A DNA stretch of 64,000 nt from Salipiger abyssi (GTDB lineage Bacteria > Pseudomonadota > Alphaproteobacteria > Rhodobacterales > Rhodobacteraceae), in the NCBI RefSeq assembly GCF_017311415.1, contig NZ_JAEKIS010000007.1, positions 124,001 to 188,000 on the forward strand, read 5' to 3'. Shown here in pieces: positions 47,223 through 55,987 of this stretch. Within the stretch, counting starts at the first letter, position 1. Every line of letters starts with the position of its first letter. A model generated the notes under the pieces. The model was not told the DNA's origin, ran no database searches, and worked only from the letters and a program-made list of their open reading frames with translations. Made by a program: the position numbers and the translations under genes.

Positions 47223-48329
47223 ATGCAACGCGCGCTTTTCATCGGTTCCGAGATCTATCGCGGCTCGCGCTACGGCGCCCGCCATCCGCTCTCCATCGAA
47301 CGGGTGCCGGCGGCGACCGATCTCGCCCGCCTGCTGGGCTGGCTGCCGTCACGGCTCTACCGCACCAGCCCGCGCGCGCGCCCCGCCGCGCTCACGAGCT
47401 TTCACAGCCCGGCCTATGTCGCGGCGCTTCAGGCGGCGGAGGCTTCGGGCGCTGTCAGCGACGCGATCCGCGAGCGCCACGGGCTCGGCACACTGTCGAA
47501 CCCGGTCTTTCCCGAGATGTACCGCCGCCCGGCCACCGCCGTGGGCGGCGGGCTGCTCGCTGCCGAGCTGGTGATGTCGGGGCAGGTCCGCGCGGTCTAT
47601 AATTCCGGCGGCGGCACCCATCACGCCCTGGCCGACCGCGCCGCCGGGTTCTGCTTTCTCAACGAGCCGGTGCTGACCATCCAGCACCTGCTGCGGCTCG
47701 GCGCCCGCCGCGTCGTCTATGTGGATATCGACGCCCATCACGGCGACGGGGTGGAGATCGCCTTTCACGGCTCCTCGCGGGTGCGGGTAATCTCTCTGCA
47801 CGAGGACCGGCGCTGGCCCTTCACCGGCGCGCTTGCCGATACCGGCGGCGGCGCGGCTTTCAACCTGCCGGTGCCGCGCGGTTTCAACGACAGCGAGTTC
47901 GCCTACGCGCTGGAAGAGTTGATCCTGCCCGCCGTCGAAGGGTTCGCGCCCGACGCCGTGTTCCTGCAATGCGGCGCCGACGCGCTCACCGAAGACCCGC
48001 TGTCGCGGCTGACGCTCTCCAACAACAGCCATTTCCGCGCGGTATCGGCGCTCTTCGCACTGGCGCCGCGCCTGATCGTCTCGGGTGGCGGCGGTTACAA
48101 CCCGTGGTCGGTGGCGCGCTGCTGGGCCGGGGTCTGGGCGACGCTCTCGGGACAGGATCTGCCTGAAGATCTGCCCGAAGCCGCCCGGACGCACATGCGC
48201 GGGCTCAGCTGGGCGCGCAAGGGACGTCCGGCGCCGGAGCTGCTCGCCACCCTGCGCGACGCACCGCGCGACGGCCCGATCCGCGACGAGATCCGCGCGG
48301 GCGTTACTCATCTGCGCCAGCGGCTCTGA
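47223..48329 (+). CDS. histone deacetylase-like amidohydrolase (AcuC/class II HDAC family)
   Basis: 368 aa. Zinc enzymes that remove acetyl groups from proteins or polyamines. Active-site features: tandem His in GGGTHHALADRAAGFCFLNE, zinc ligands in YVDIDAHHGDGVE and in CGADALTEDP, and the glycine-rich SGGGGYNPWSVAR. Bacterial relatives act on acetylated metabolites or acetyl-CoA synthetase. Ends close to the convergent AlkD-like gene. Confidence 0.9.
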   Translation: MQRALFIGSEIYRGSRYGARHPLSIERVPAATDLARLLGWLPSRLYRTSPRARPAALTSFHSPAYVAALQAAEASGAVSDAIRERHGLGTLSNPVFPEMYRRPATAVGGGLLAAELVMSGQVRAVYNSGGGTHHALADRAAGFCFLNEPVLTIQHLLRLGARRVVYVDIDAHHGDGVEIAFHGSSRVRVISLHEDRRWPFTGALADTGGGAAFNLPVPRGFNDSEFAYALEELILPAVEGFAPDAVFLQCGADALTEDPLSRLTLSNNSHFRAVSALFALAPRLIVSGGGGYNPWSVARCWAGVWATLSGQDLPEDLPEAARTHMRGLSWARKGRPAPELLATLRDAPRDGPIRDEIRAGVTHLRQRL

Positions 48330-48334
48330 TCCCC

Positions 48335-48354
48335 ATTTCGGGAAACCCCGAAAT
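48335..48354. terminator. possible bidirectional terminator hairpin
   Basis: ATTTCGGG (48335-48342) and CCCGAAAT (48347-48354) with a four-base loop, between the convergent ends of the deacetylase and AlkD-like genes. No long T-run on either strand, so it is a weak candidate. Confidence 0.4.
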
Positions 48355-48359
48355 ACCGC

Positions 48360-49034
48360 TCAGAGATATTTCGAGGCTTCCCGAAGCGCGAAAGGTTTCA
48401 TGCGCGGTCCATGGGTCTCGAGAAAGGCCCGGGCGCGCGCCACATCGTGTTTCGACAGATCGCGGAGCCACCAGGCCACCGCCTTCTGGATGAACCAGTC
48501 GCGGTCCGGCACATAGCCCGCCGCCCAGCCCAGCACCCGGTCGCGGATCGCCAGATCCGCCTCGGTCGGGTGGTTCATGCGCGCCCATGGCAGGGTGATC
48601 ACCAGCGCCGCCCGGCGCGTCCACATCAGCGGACTCTGGGTCCAGCTCTCGATCCCGGCGACCCGGCTGCGATCCGCCGTCAGCCGCCGCTGCCCGGCCT
48701 GACAGGCGTGATCGGCGATGGCCCAGCTGTCAAAGCTTGGCACCCAGCTCCGGATCAGCGCCCAGACATCCTCGTCAGGACGGATCCTTGCCTGTGTCAG
48801 CAGCTTGGCCGCCGCCAGCCGCGCCTCGTAGATATCGGTCTGCCAGAGCCCGTCCGCCAGCGCCACGCGCGCCGGCACGTCCAGGTTCTGCCGCCAGGCG
48901 CGGGTGAGATCGTTCAGCACCGGGTTCGGCACGCCGAGATAGCGCCGGTCGATCTTGTGATAGGCGCGCATCTCCTCGGCCTTGCCGGGGATCGCCCCCG
49001 CCGCGATCTCGGTCAGCGCGTCGTCCGGTGTCAT
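48360..49034 (-). CDS. DNA alkylation repair protein (AlkD-like HEAT repeat)
   Basis: 224 aa, all-helical. AlkD-type glycosylases remove cationic alkylated bases. Conserved signatures include HKIDRRYLGVPNPVLNDLTRAW, WQTDIYEARLAAAKLL, SFDSWAIADHAC and DWFIQKAVAWWLRDLSKHD, the last one typical of the family. It overlaps the PNPOx-like gene by 4 nt. Confidence 0.88.
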   Translation of the reverse strand: MTPDDALTEIAAGAIPGKAEEMRAYHKIDRRYLGVPNPVLNDLTRAWRQNLDVPARVALADGLWQTDIYEARLAAAKLLTQARIRPDEDVWALIRSWVPSFDSWAIADHACQAGQRRLTADRSRVAGIESWTQSPLMWTRRAALVITLPWARMNHPTEADLAIRDRVLGWAAGYVPDRDWFIQKAVAWWLRDLSKHDVARARAFLETHGPRMKPFALREASKYL

Positions 49035-49582
49035 GTGGCGTCGGCCTCGATCCCGGTGGGGGCACCGTCGAGCGTTGCCGCGTTCTTCTCCGCCCAGTAA
49101 GCGCGCAGCCCGTCATATCCCTTGGTCTCGGCCCAGCGGCGCAATGTGTCGCGCTCGCCGGCGAATTCCATGTAGGGCACCGCATAGCCGCAGGAATTCT
49201 GCACCAGCTCCACCGCGATCTCGCAGATCTGCCGCGCGCCGGGCAGGTCGGGAAAGAGGTCCAGCATCTCGCCCCAGCCGGGATCGCTGTGCTGGATCAT
49301 CCGCGCCGTGCCATAGGCGCGCAGGATCAGCGGGCGCTTTTCGAAACCGCACCACATCAGCGTGATCCTGGGATCCTGCAACAGATGCCCCGCCGTCTCG
49401 TTGCCCGAGCCGGTGAGGTTCAGAAAGGCGATCCGGTTCGGCCCCAGCACCCGCAGCGTGTCCATGCCCTTGGGGCTGACATTCACCCGGCCCGAGGGCG
49501 CGGCGGAGCCCACGAAGAACATGTGCTGCGCCTCGATAAAGGCGATGTGATCCTCGCTCAGCGCGTCGAACTGCTTTGCCAT
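49031..49582 (-). CDS. pyridoxamine 5'-phosphate oxidase family protein
   Basis: 183 aa, split-barrel flavin-binding fold. Motifs FVGSAAPSGRVNVSPKGMDTLRVL and NRIAFLNLTGSGNETAGHLLQDPRITLMW are typical of uncharacterised PNPOx-like proteins. Probably a flavin or deazaflavin-dependent oxidoreductase or flavin carrier; true PNP oxidase is longer and differs. First gene of a two-gene operon with the AlkD-like gene. Confidence 0.85.
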   Translation of the reverse strand: MAKQFDALSEDHIAFIEAQHMFFVGSAAPSGRVNVSPKGMDTLRVLGPNRIAFLNLTGSGNETAGHLLQDPRITLMWCGFEKRPLILRAYGTARMIQHSDPGWGEMLDLFPDLPGARQICEIAVELVQNSCGYAVPYMEFAGERDTLRRWAETKGYDGLRAYWAEKNAATLDGAPTGIEADAT

Positions 49583-49625
49583 ACCAAACCTCCGAAAGAC
49601 ATGCCGCGCCGCAGACTATGCCCGT

Positions 49626-49648
49626 CTTTCATCTTTCCGCAAATACTC
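49626..49648 (-). repeat. dispersed GAGTATTTG...AAAGATGAAAG repeat, copy 1
   Basis: On the minus strand GAGTATTTGCGGAAAGATG followed by AAAG. A close match is at 61013-61036 on the plus strand. It lies between the PNPOx-like start and the glmS end, which it may insulate. Nothing else recognisable is seen between 49583 and 49699. Confidence 0.5.
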
Positions 49649-49699
49649 ACCGCGACCGTGCTGCCGGGCGCGGGGCCGGGCAGGCTGTGTCGGGTCGGA

Positions 49700-51517
49700 T
49701 TATTCCACCGTCACCGACTTCGCCAGGTTGCGCGGCTGGTCCACATCGGTGCCCTTCGCCACCGCTGCGTGATAGGCCAGAAGCTGCGCTGGCAGCGCGT
49801 AGAGCAGCGGTGACAGGCGCTCGTCCACCGCCGGCAGGGTGATCACCTGCCAGACGCCTTCGCCGGCCTGGGCCGCGCCCGCCGCGTCGGTGATCAGGCA
49901 GACCTTGCCGCCGCGCGCCATGACCTCCTGCATGTTCGAGACGGTCTTGTCGAACAGCGAGTCATGCGGCGCCATCACGATCACCGGCACGCTCTTGTCG
50001 ATCAGCGCGATGGGGCCGTGCTTCAGCTCTCCTGACGCATAAGCTTCTGCATGTATATAACTGATTTCCTTAAGTTTAAGCGCACCTTCCAGAGCGAGCG
50101 GATACATCAGCCCGCGCCCAAGGAACAGCACGTCGCGCGCCTCGGAGATCTGTTTGGCGGCCTTTTCGATGGTCGCGTCGCGGTCGAGCGCCGCGTTGAA
50201 GAGCCCCGGCAGCGCGCGCAGTTCGGAGAGCAGCGCGGCGGTGTCGGACACGGGCATGATGCCGCGCGCGACGGCCGCCTTGACTGCCAGTAAAAGCAAT
50301 ACGTTGAGCTGGCATGTGAAGGCTTTGGTGGAGGCGACGCCAACCTCGACACCGGCATGGATCGGCAGCGCCAGATCGCTTTCGCGGGCGATGGAGCTGG
50401 TCTCCACATTGACCACGGAGACGATCTTGTCGGCTTTTTCCTTGCAATAGCGCAGGGCGGCCAGCGTGTCGGCGGTCTCGCCCGATTGCGAGACGAAGAG
50501 CGCCACGGTGCCCGGCAGCACGGGGGGCTCGCGATAGCGGAATTCCGAGGCGATATCGACCTCCACCGGCAGATGCGCCAGCCGCTCGAACCAGTATTTC
50601 GCCGTGAGACAGGCGTAGTACGCGGTCCCGCAGGCCACAAGCGTCAGCCGGTCAATCTTCGTAAAATCAATATCTTCCGAGGGTATATTGATGCTCTCCC
50701 CGTCGAGGTAGGCCCCAAGCGCATCCGCCAGCACGCTGGGTTGCTCGGCGATCTCCTTGGCCATGAAATGCTTGAACCCGGCCTTATCGACCCGCGCCGC
50801 ATCCATGCGGATCTTGCGGGCTTCGCGGTTCACAAGACGGTTCTCCATGTCGAAGATCTGCGCGCCCTTGCGGGTCACAACCGCCCAGTCGCCGTCTTCG
50901 AGATAGGTGATCGTGTCGGTGAGCGGCGCCAGCGCGATGGCATCCGAGCCCACGAACATCTCGCCCTCGCCATGGCCGATGGCCAGCGGGGCCCCTTTGC
51001 GGGCGCCAATGATCAGGTCGTCCTCGCCGTCGAAGAGAAATGCCAGCGCAAAGGCGCCCTCCAGCCGCGACACGGTTTTCGCCGCTGCCTCGGCGGGGCT
51101 CAGCCCGGTGTCGAGATAGTGCCGGGTCAGCATCGCGACCGGCTCGGTATCGGTGTCGGTCTCGGGCAGGAGACCGTACTCGCCAAGCTCTTCGCGCAGC
51201 TCGCGGAAATTCTCGATGATGCCGTTATGGACCACCGCCACAGGTCCGCAGCGATGCGGGTGGGCGTTGCGGGTGGAGGGCGCGCCATGGGTGGCCCAGC
51301 GGGTCTGGCCAATGCCGGATTTGCCCGCCAGCGGCTCGTGCACCAGCAGGTCGGAAAGGTTGACAAGCTTGCCGACCGCGCGGCGCCGGTCGAGCCGACC
51401 GTCGTTCACCGTGGCGATGCCCGCGCTGTCGTAACCGCGATATTCCAGCCGCCGCAGGGCCTCGACCAGCATGGGGGCGACTTCGTGCGACCCCAGAACG
51501 CCGACAATTCCACACAT
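49700..51517 (-). CDS. glmS: glutamine--fructose-6-phosphate aminotransferase (isomerizing)
   Basis: 605 aa. Makes glucosamine-6-phosphate for cell-wall synthesis. The start at 51517 gives MCGIVG, with Cys2 as the glutaminase nucleophile, after AAGGGG. Glutaminase motifs: RRLEYRGYDSAG, TRWATHG, HNGIIENF. The two SIS sugar-phosphate domains include SQSGETADTLAALR, EVGVASTKAFTCQ and the C-terminal LAKSVTVE. It is 5 nt downstream of glmU; no ribozyme is present. Confidence 0.96.
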   Translation of the reverse strand: MCGIVGVLGSHEVAPMLVEALRRLEYRGYDSAGIATVNDGRLDRRRAVGKLVNLSDLLVHEPLAGKSGIGQTRWATHGAPSTRNAHPHRCGPVAVVHNGIIENFRELREELGEYGLLPETDTDTEPVAMLTRHYLDTGLSPAEAAAKTVSRLEGAFALAFLFDGEDDLIIGARKGAPLAIGHGEGEMFVGSDAIALAPLTDTITYLEDGDWAVVTRKGAQIFDMENRLVNREARKIRMDAARVDKAGFKHFMAKEIAEQPSVLADALGAYLDGESINIPSEDIDFTKIDRLTLVACGTAYYACLTAKYWFERLAHLPVEVDIASEFRYREPPVLPGTVALFVSQSGETADTLAALRYCKEKADKIVSVVNVETSSIARESDLALPIHAGVEVGVASTKAFTCQLNVLLLLAVKAAVARGIMPVSDTAALLSELRALPGLFNAALDRDATIEKAAKQISEARDVLFLGRGLMYPLALEGALKLKEISYIHAEAYASGELKHGPIALIDKSVPVIVMAPHDSLFDKTVSNMQEVMARGGKVCLITDAAGAAQAGEGVWQVITLPAVDERLSPLLYALPAQLLAYHAAVAKGTDVDQPRNLAKSVTVE

Positions 51518-51522
51518 ATCCG

Positions 51523-52872
51523 TTACCCCTTGGTCTGTTTTGCTTTTTTGGCGCGCAGCATGTCGAAGAGCCGGGTTGCGAAGCCGGGTTTCATCACCTG
51601 TTTCGCACGCCCCAGCGCCAGTGCGCCCGGCGCCACGTCCTCGGTGATGACCGAGCCCGAGCCGGTCATGGCGCCGTCGCCCACGGTGACCGGGGCCACC
51701 AGCATCGTGTCGGAGCCGATGAAGGCGCCCTTGCCGATGGTGGTGCGGTGCTTGAACACGCCGTCGTAATTGCAGGTGATGGTGCCGGCGCCGATATTGC
51801 TGCCGTCTCCGATATCGGCATCGCCGAGATAGGTCAGGTGGTTGGCTTTCACGCCCTCGCCGAGATAGGCGTTCTTGATCTCGACGAAATTGCCCACATG
51901 GCTGTCTTCGGCAAGCTCGGCGCCCGGGCGCAGCCGGGCGAAGGGGCCGACCACAGCGCCGCGGCTGACATGGCAGCCTTCTAGATGGGAAAAGCCGCGA
52001 ATGTGCGCACCGGATTCCACCGTGACGCCGGGGCCGAAGATCACATTGGGCTCGATTTCCGCATCGCGACCGATGGCGGTGTCCCAGGCAAAAAACACCG
52101 TGTCGGGCGCCTGCAACGCCACGCCGTCCGCCATGAGCCGGGCGCGGAGGCCTTGCTGGAACGCCGTCTCGGCGCTGGCCAGTTCGGCGCGGGAGTTGAC
52201 CCCGAGCGTTTCGGCCTCGGCGCAATGCACGACGCCGGCGGAGAACCCGCGCGCGCGGGCGATGGTGACGATGTCGGGGAGGTAATATTCGCCGGCGGCG
52301 TTGTCGTTCGTCACTGCGGCGACCAGCTCCATGAGCGTTTGCGCATCGGCAGAGACAACGCCGGAATTACAAAGTTTTATGGCGCGTTCCTCATCCGTGG
52401 CGTCCTTGAATTCCACGATGCGGGTCAGCGCGTCGCCCTCGGTCACCAGCCGCCCGTAGCGACCCGGATCGGCGGCCTCGAAGCCCAGCACCACAACGTC
52501 GTGACTGGTACGGGCGCGGGCCATGGCCTCGAGCGTGTCCTGCCCGATAAAGGGCGTGTCGCCGTAAAGCACAATGGCGTCGCCCTCAAAGCCGTCGAGC
52601 TCCGGCGCGGCCTGCGCCACCGCATGGGCGGTGCCGAGCTGCTCTTCCTGGATCACCACCCGCGCTTCGGGGTCGTAATCATGCGCGGCCTTGGCCACCT
52701 GTTCTGCCTCATGGCCCGCGACCACGATGGTGCGGGCGGGCTCAAGCGTCTGGCCGGCGCGCATGGCGTGCCAGAGCATCGGCGCATGTGCGATGCGGTG
52801 CAGCACCTTGGGACGGTCGGACTCCATGCGGGTGCCCTTGCCCGCGGCAAGGATGATCAGGGCGATGCTCAT
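51523..52872 (-). CDS. glmU: bifunctional UDP-GlcNAc pyrophosphorylase/GlcN-1-P acetyltransferase
   Basis: 449 aa. The N-terminal domain makes UDP-GlcNAc: LAAGKGTRMESDRPKVLH, QLGTAHAV and LYGDTPF. The C-terminal left-handed beta-helix acetylates GlcN-1-P: RLRPGAELAEDSHVGNFVEIKNA, NHLTYLGDADIGDGSNIGAGTITCNYDG and IGKGAFIGSDTMLVAPV. The start at 52872 begins MSIALIILAAGKG; earlier in-frame starts add unrelated sequence. It runs 5 nt into glmS and is divergent from gph. Confidence 0.95.
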   Translation of the reverse strand: MSIALIILAAGKGTRMESDRPKVLHRIAHAPMLWHAMRAGQTLEPARTIVVAGHEAEQVAKAAHDYDPEARVVIQEEQLGTAHAVAQAAPELDGFEGDAIVLYGDTPFIGQDTLEAMARARTSHDVVVLGFEAADPGRYGRLVTEGDALTRIVEFKDATDEERAIKLCNSGVVSADAQTLMELVAAVTNDNAAGEYYLPDIVTIARARGFSAGVVHCAEAETLGVNSRAELASAETAFQQGLRARLMADGVALQAPDTVFFAWDTAIGRDAEIEPNVIFGPGVTVESGAHIRGFSHLEGCHVSRGAVVGPFARLRPGAELAEDSHVGNFVEIKNAYLGEGVKANHLTYLGDADIGDGSNIGAGTITCNYDGVFKHRTTIGKGAFIGSDTMLVAPVTVGDGAMTGSGSVITEDVAPGALALGRAKQVMKPGFATRLFDMLRAKKAKQTKG

Positions 52873-52982
52873 GCCGGTTTCTCGTTTGTGTTCTGCCTGA
52901 GCCCGTTTTATCGGGTCAGGGAACAGGGGCAAGATGGTGCGTATCACGTTGGATTTCGGCGTGTGACAGGAAAGGGCGGCAC

Positions 52983-53645
52983 ATGCGGACGGTGATCTTC
53001 GATCTCGACGGAACGCTGGCGGATACCAGCGGCGACCTGATCGCCGCCGCGAACCGGTGCTTCGAGCGCATGGGCGGGTCGGTGCGGCTCGATCCGGTTG
53101 CCGATGCCTCGACGGCGTTTCGCGGCGGTCGCGCCATGCTGCGGCTGGGGCTGGAGCGCGCGGGCACGCCGGACGAGGCGCTGGTGGAGCGCTGGTATCC
53201 GGAACTGCTCGACGCTTATGGCGATGCGATCGACACGCACACGGTGCTTTATCCCGGCGCGGTGGCGGCGGTGGAGGCGCTGCGCGCGGCGAATGTGCCG
53301 GTGGGCATCTGTACCAACAAGCCCGAGGCGCTGGCCGAGACGTTGCTGCGCCGGCTGGGGGTGCGCGATCTTTTCGGCGCGCTGATCGGGGCGGATACGC
53401 TACCGGTACGCAAGCCGGATCCGGCGCCGCTGGCCGAGACGGTCCGGCGTCTGGGCGGGGTGCTGGCGCAAAGCTGCCTCATCGGCGATACCGAAACCGA
53501 CCGCAAGACCGCCGCCGCGGCGGGCGTGCCCTGCATCCTGGTGACGTTCGGCCCCGATGGCGAGGCGGTGCGGGCGCTGACCCCCGAGGGGGTGATCGGG
53601 CATTTCGACGAACTTGGGGCCGAGTTGGCGCGGCTGACGGGGTAA
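52983..53645 (+). CDS. gph: phosphoglycolate phosphatase-like HAD hydrolase
   Basis: 220 aa. HAD-family phosphatase. Motif I FDLDGTLADTSGD provides the nucleophile Asp, motif II ICTNKPEA, motif III region KPDPAPL with Lys, and motif IV LIGDTETDRKTA. The cap helices are as in Gph, which dephosphorylates 2-phosphoglycolate. Divergent from glmU. Confidence 0.88.
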   Translation: MRTVIFDLDGTLADTSGDLIAAANRCFERMGGSVRLDPVADASTAFRGGRAMLRLGLERAGTPDEALVERWYPELLDAYGDAIDTHTVLYPGAVAAVEALRAANVPVGICTNKPEALAETLLRRLGVRDLFGALIGADTLPVRKPDPAPLAETVRRLGGVLAQSCLIGDTETDRKTAAAAGVPCILVTFGPDGEAVRALTPEGVIGHFDELGAELARLTG

Positions 53646-53650
53646 GGCCG

Positions 53651-53713
53651 GAAAATCTTTCGGAGGAAAGATTTTCGCCGCCGGGGCGGCAAGATTTTTC
53701 GTACGAAAAATCT
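53651..53713. repeat. pair of palindromes with ATTTTTC/GAAAAAT-type arms
   Basis: A perfect 11-bp stem (53651-53661 with 53666-53676, loop GGAG; arm GAAAATCTTTC) then a 22-bp palindrome at 53692-53713 centred TTCGTACGAA, with a GC-rich CCGCCGGGGCGG hairpin between. Immediately after the gph stop. Related in arms to the second palindrome of copy 3 but differently arranged. May terminate gph transcription. Confidence 0.75.
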
Positions 53714-53763
53714 CCGGCGCGGCGCGGATTGACGCGGGCGCCGCGCGGGCGCATGTAAGACGC

Positions 53764-54957
53764 ATGGAAGAGCGCTTTACCGGCAGTTTCACCCAGCAGG
53801 AGCCGATCCCCGAAGAGGGCATCGCGGCGGCGCTTTCGGTTTTGCGCCACGGGCGGCTGCATCGCTACAACGTTGCCCCGGGCGAGCTTTCCGAGACCGC
53901 GCTGCTGGAGCAGGAATTCGCCGCGATGACCGGCGCGCGCTTTGCGCTGGCGGTGGCGTCGGGCGGCTATGCGCTGGGATGCGCGCTGCGTGCGGTGGGT
54001 GTGCAGCCCGGCGACCGGGTGCTGACCAACGCTTTTACCCTGGCGCCGGTGCCCGGGGCCATTGCCTCGGTCGGCGCCGAGCCGGTCTTTGTCGGCGTGA
54101 CAGAGGATCTGGTGATCGACCTCGGCGATCTGGCGGCCAAGCTCGATCGCGCCCGGGTGCTGATGCTCAGCCATATGCGCGGCCATGTCTGCGACATGGG
54201 CCGGCTGATGGCGATGTGCGACGAGGCTGGCGTCACGGTGATCGAGGATTGCGCCCACACCATGGGCGCCGCCTGGGACGGCGTGCCCTCCGGGCGGCAC
54301 GGCGCGGTGGGCTGCTATTCGACCCAGACCTACAAGCACATGAATTCCGGCGAGGGCGGCTTTCTCGTCACCGATGACGAGGAGATCGCCGCGCGGGCGG
54401 TGATCCTCTCGGGCTCCTACATGCTGTATGAGCGGCATCTTGCTGCGCCGGGGCCGGAGGTGTTCGAGCGGGTGAAATACCACACGCCCAACGTTTCGGG
54501 TCGCATGGACAATCTGCGCGCCGCGATCCTGCGGCCACAGCTTCGCACGCTCGACGAGCAGGTGGCGCGCTGGAACGCGCGTTATCGCGTGGTCGAGGAG
54601 GGGCTGCGCGGCGTGCCCGGGCTGACTCTCATCGCGCGTGATCCGCGCGAGACCTATGTCGGCTCCTCCATCCAGGTCCTGCTGCTCGACTGGGCGCCTG
54701 AGGCGCTTCAGGAGGTGCTGGCGCGCTGTGCCGCGCGCGGGGTGGAGCTGAAATGGTTCGGCGGGGCCGAGCCCGTGGCCTTTACCTCACGCTACGATTC
54801 CTGGCGCTATGCCGAGACCGAGGCGCTGCCGGCGACCGACCGGGTGCTGGCCGGGATCGTTGACATGCGCCTGCCACTGACCTTCAGTCCCGAGGATTGC
54901 GCCCAGATCGCCCGGATCATCCGCGCCGAGGTCTCGGCGGTGTTTCAGCGCGGCTGA
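53764..54957 (+). CDS. DegT/DnrJ/EryC1-type PLP-dependent aminotransferase
   Basis: 397 aa. Fold type I sugar or small-molecule aminotransferase. Motifs: RYNVAPGELSETALLEQEFAAMTGARFALAVASGGYALGCA, EDCAHTMGAAW and the PLP-lysine region STQTYKHMNSGEGGFLVT (Lys in TYKHMNSGEGG). Such enzymes often make amino sugars or cyclitols, but members also occur without sugar clusters. No pathway partners adjacent. Confidence 0.86.
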   Translation: MEERFTGSFTQQEPIPEEGIAAALSVLRHGRLHRYNVAPGELSETALLEQEFAAMTGARFALAVASGGYALGCALRAVGVQPGDRVLTNAFTLAPVPGAIASVGAEPVFVGVTEDLVIDLGDLAAKLDRARVLMLSHMRGHVCDMGRLMAMCDEAGVTVIEDCAHTMGAAWDGVPSGRHGAVGCYSTQTYKHMNSGEGGFLVTDDEEIAARAVILSGSYMLYERHLAAPGPEVFERVKYHTPNVSGRMDNLRAAILRPQLRTLDEQVARWNARYRVVEEGLRGVPGLTLIARDPRETYVGSSIQVLLLDWAPEALQEVLARCAARGVELKWFGGAEPVAFTSRYDSWRYAETEALPATDRVLAGIVDMRLPLTFSPEDCAQIARIIRAEVSAVFQRG

Positions 54958-55018
54958 GGCGTCGGGCTACAGAACAGCGGCGCGCTGCGCGCCGGAGATA
55001 TCGGTGGGAGGACCGGTC

Positions 55019-55987
55019 ATGACCACAGTCAACACAATTCCCGAGACCGCGCTCGCCTGGCATCGCGACGGCAGGGGCGCGGTTCTGGCAACGGTGATCG
55101 AGACCTGGGGCTCGGCGCCCCGCCGCGTCGGCGCGCAGCTTGTCGTCTCGGGCGCGGGCGAGATCGAGGGCTCGGTCTCCGGCGGCTGCGTCGAGGGCGC
55201 GGTGATCGTCGAGGCGCTGGAGGCGCTGGAAGAGGGCGCCGCGCGCGAGCTGGAATTCGGCGTCTCCGATCAGGATGCCTTTGCCGTGGGGCTGGCCTGC
55301 GGTGGCACCATCCGCGTGCTGGTCGAGCCGGTGGGTAAGGTGCTGCCCGAGGCGCTGCTGGCCGGGCTCTGCGCCGAGCGCGCGGCGCGGCGGGCGGTGG
55401 CCTATGTGGTCGATCTCGACAGCGGTGCGCGGCGGCTCGACAGCACCGGCCACGAGACGCGCTTTCGCATGGATCGCTCAGGGTTCGAAGAGGAGAGCCG
55501 GACATTCGTCGCCATCCACAACCCGCCGCTCCGGCTGATCGTGGTGGGGGCGGTGCATATCGCCCAGGCGCTGGTGCCGATGGCCAAGATCGCCGGCTAC
55601 GACCCCGCCATTGTCGACCCGCGCGAGACCTTCGGCGCAGACTCCCGCTTTCCCGGCGAGACGCTGCTCAACGACTGGCCCGACGAGGCGGTGGAAAAGC
55701 TCGGGCTCGACGGGCGCACCGCGCTGGTGCTGCTGACCCACGACCCCAAGCTCGACGATCCGGCGCTGGAGCTGGCGCTGCGCTCGGACTGCTTCTATAT
55801 CGGCGCGCTCGGCTCCACCCGCACCCATGCCAAGCGCGTGGCGCGGCTGACGGAGGCCGGGTTCTCCGAGGCAGAGATCGCGCGCATCCACGGGCCGGTG
55901 GGGCTCGATATCGGCGCCTCGGGCCCCTCGGAGATCGCCGTGTCGATCCTTGCCGAGATGACCCGGGTGCTGAGGAAGGGCGCATGA
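55019..55987 (+). CDS. XdhC/CoxI family molybdenum-cofactor maturation protein
   Basis: 322 aa. XdhC/CoxF-type proteins bind and protect Mo cofactor and help sulfurate or insert it into xanthine-dehydrogenase-family enzymes. N-terminal motifs: TWGSAPRRVGAQLVVSGAGEIEGSVSGGCVEGAVI; C-terminal Rossmann-like part: RLIVVGAVHIAQALVPMAKIAGYDPAIVDPRETFG and YIGALGSTRTHAKR. The ATG at 55019 follows GGGAGG. It overlaps the next gene by 4 nt, and the pair probably matures the molybdenum hydroxylase at 34.7-38.5 kb or another one. Confidence 0.9.
   Translation: MTTVNTIPETALAWHRDGRGAVLATVIETWGSAPRRVGAQLVVSGAGEIEGSVSGGCVEGAVIVEALEALEEGAARELEFGVSDQDAFAVGLACGGTIRVLVEPVGKVLPEALLAGLCAERAARRAVAYVVDLDSGARRLDSTGHETRFRMDRSGFEEESRTFVAIHNPPLRLIVVGAVHIAQALVPMAKIAGYDPAIVDPRETFGADSRFPGETLLNDWPDEAVEKLGLDGRTALVLLTHDPKLDDPALELALRSDCFYIGALGSTRTHAKRVARLTEAGFSEAEIARIHGPVGLDIGASGPSEIAVSILAEMTRVLRKGA

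Noticed and set aside
49583-51600. glmS ribozyme or other riboswitch near glmS/glmU
   Set aside because: glmS follows glmU by 5 nt and no structured leader is present.
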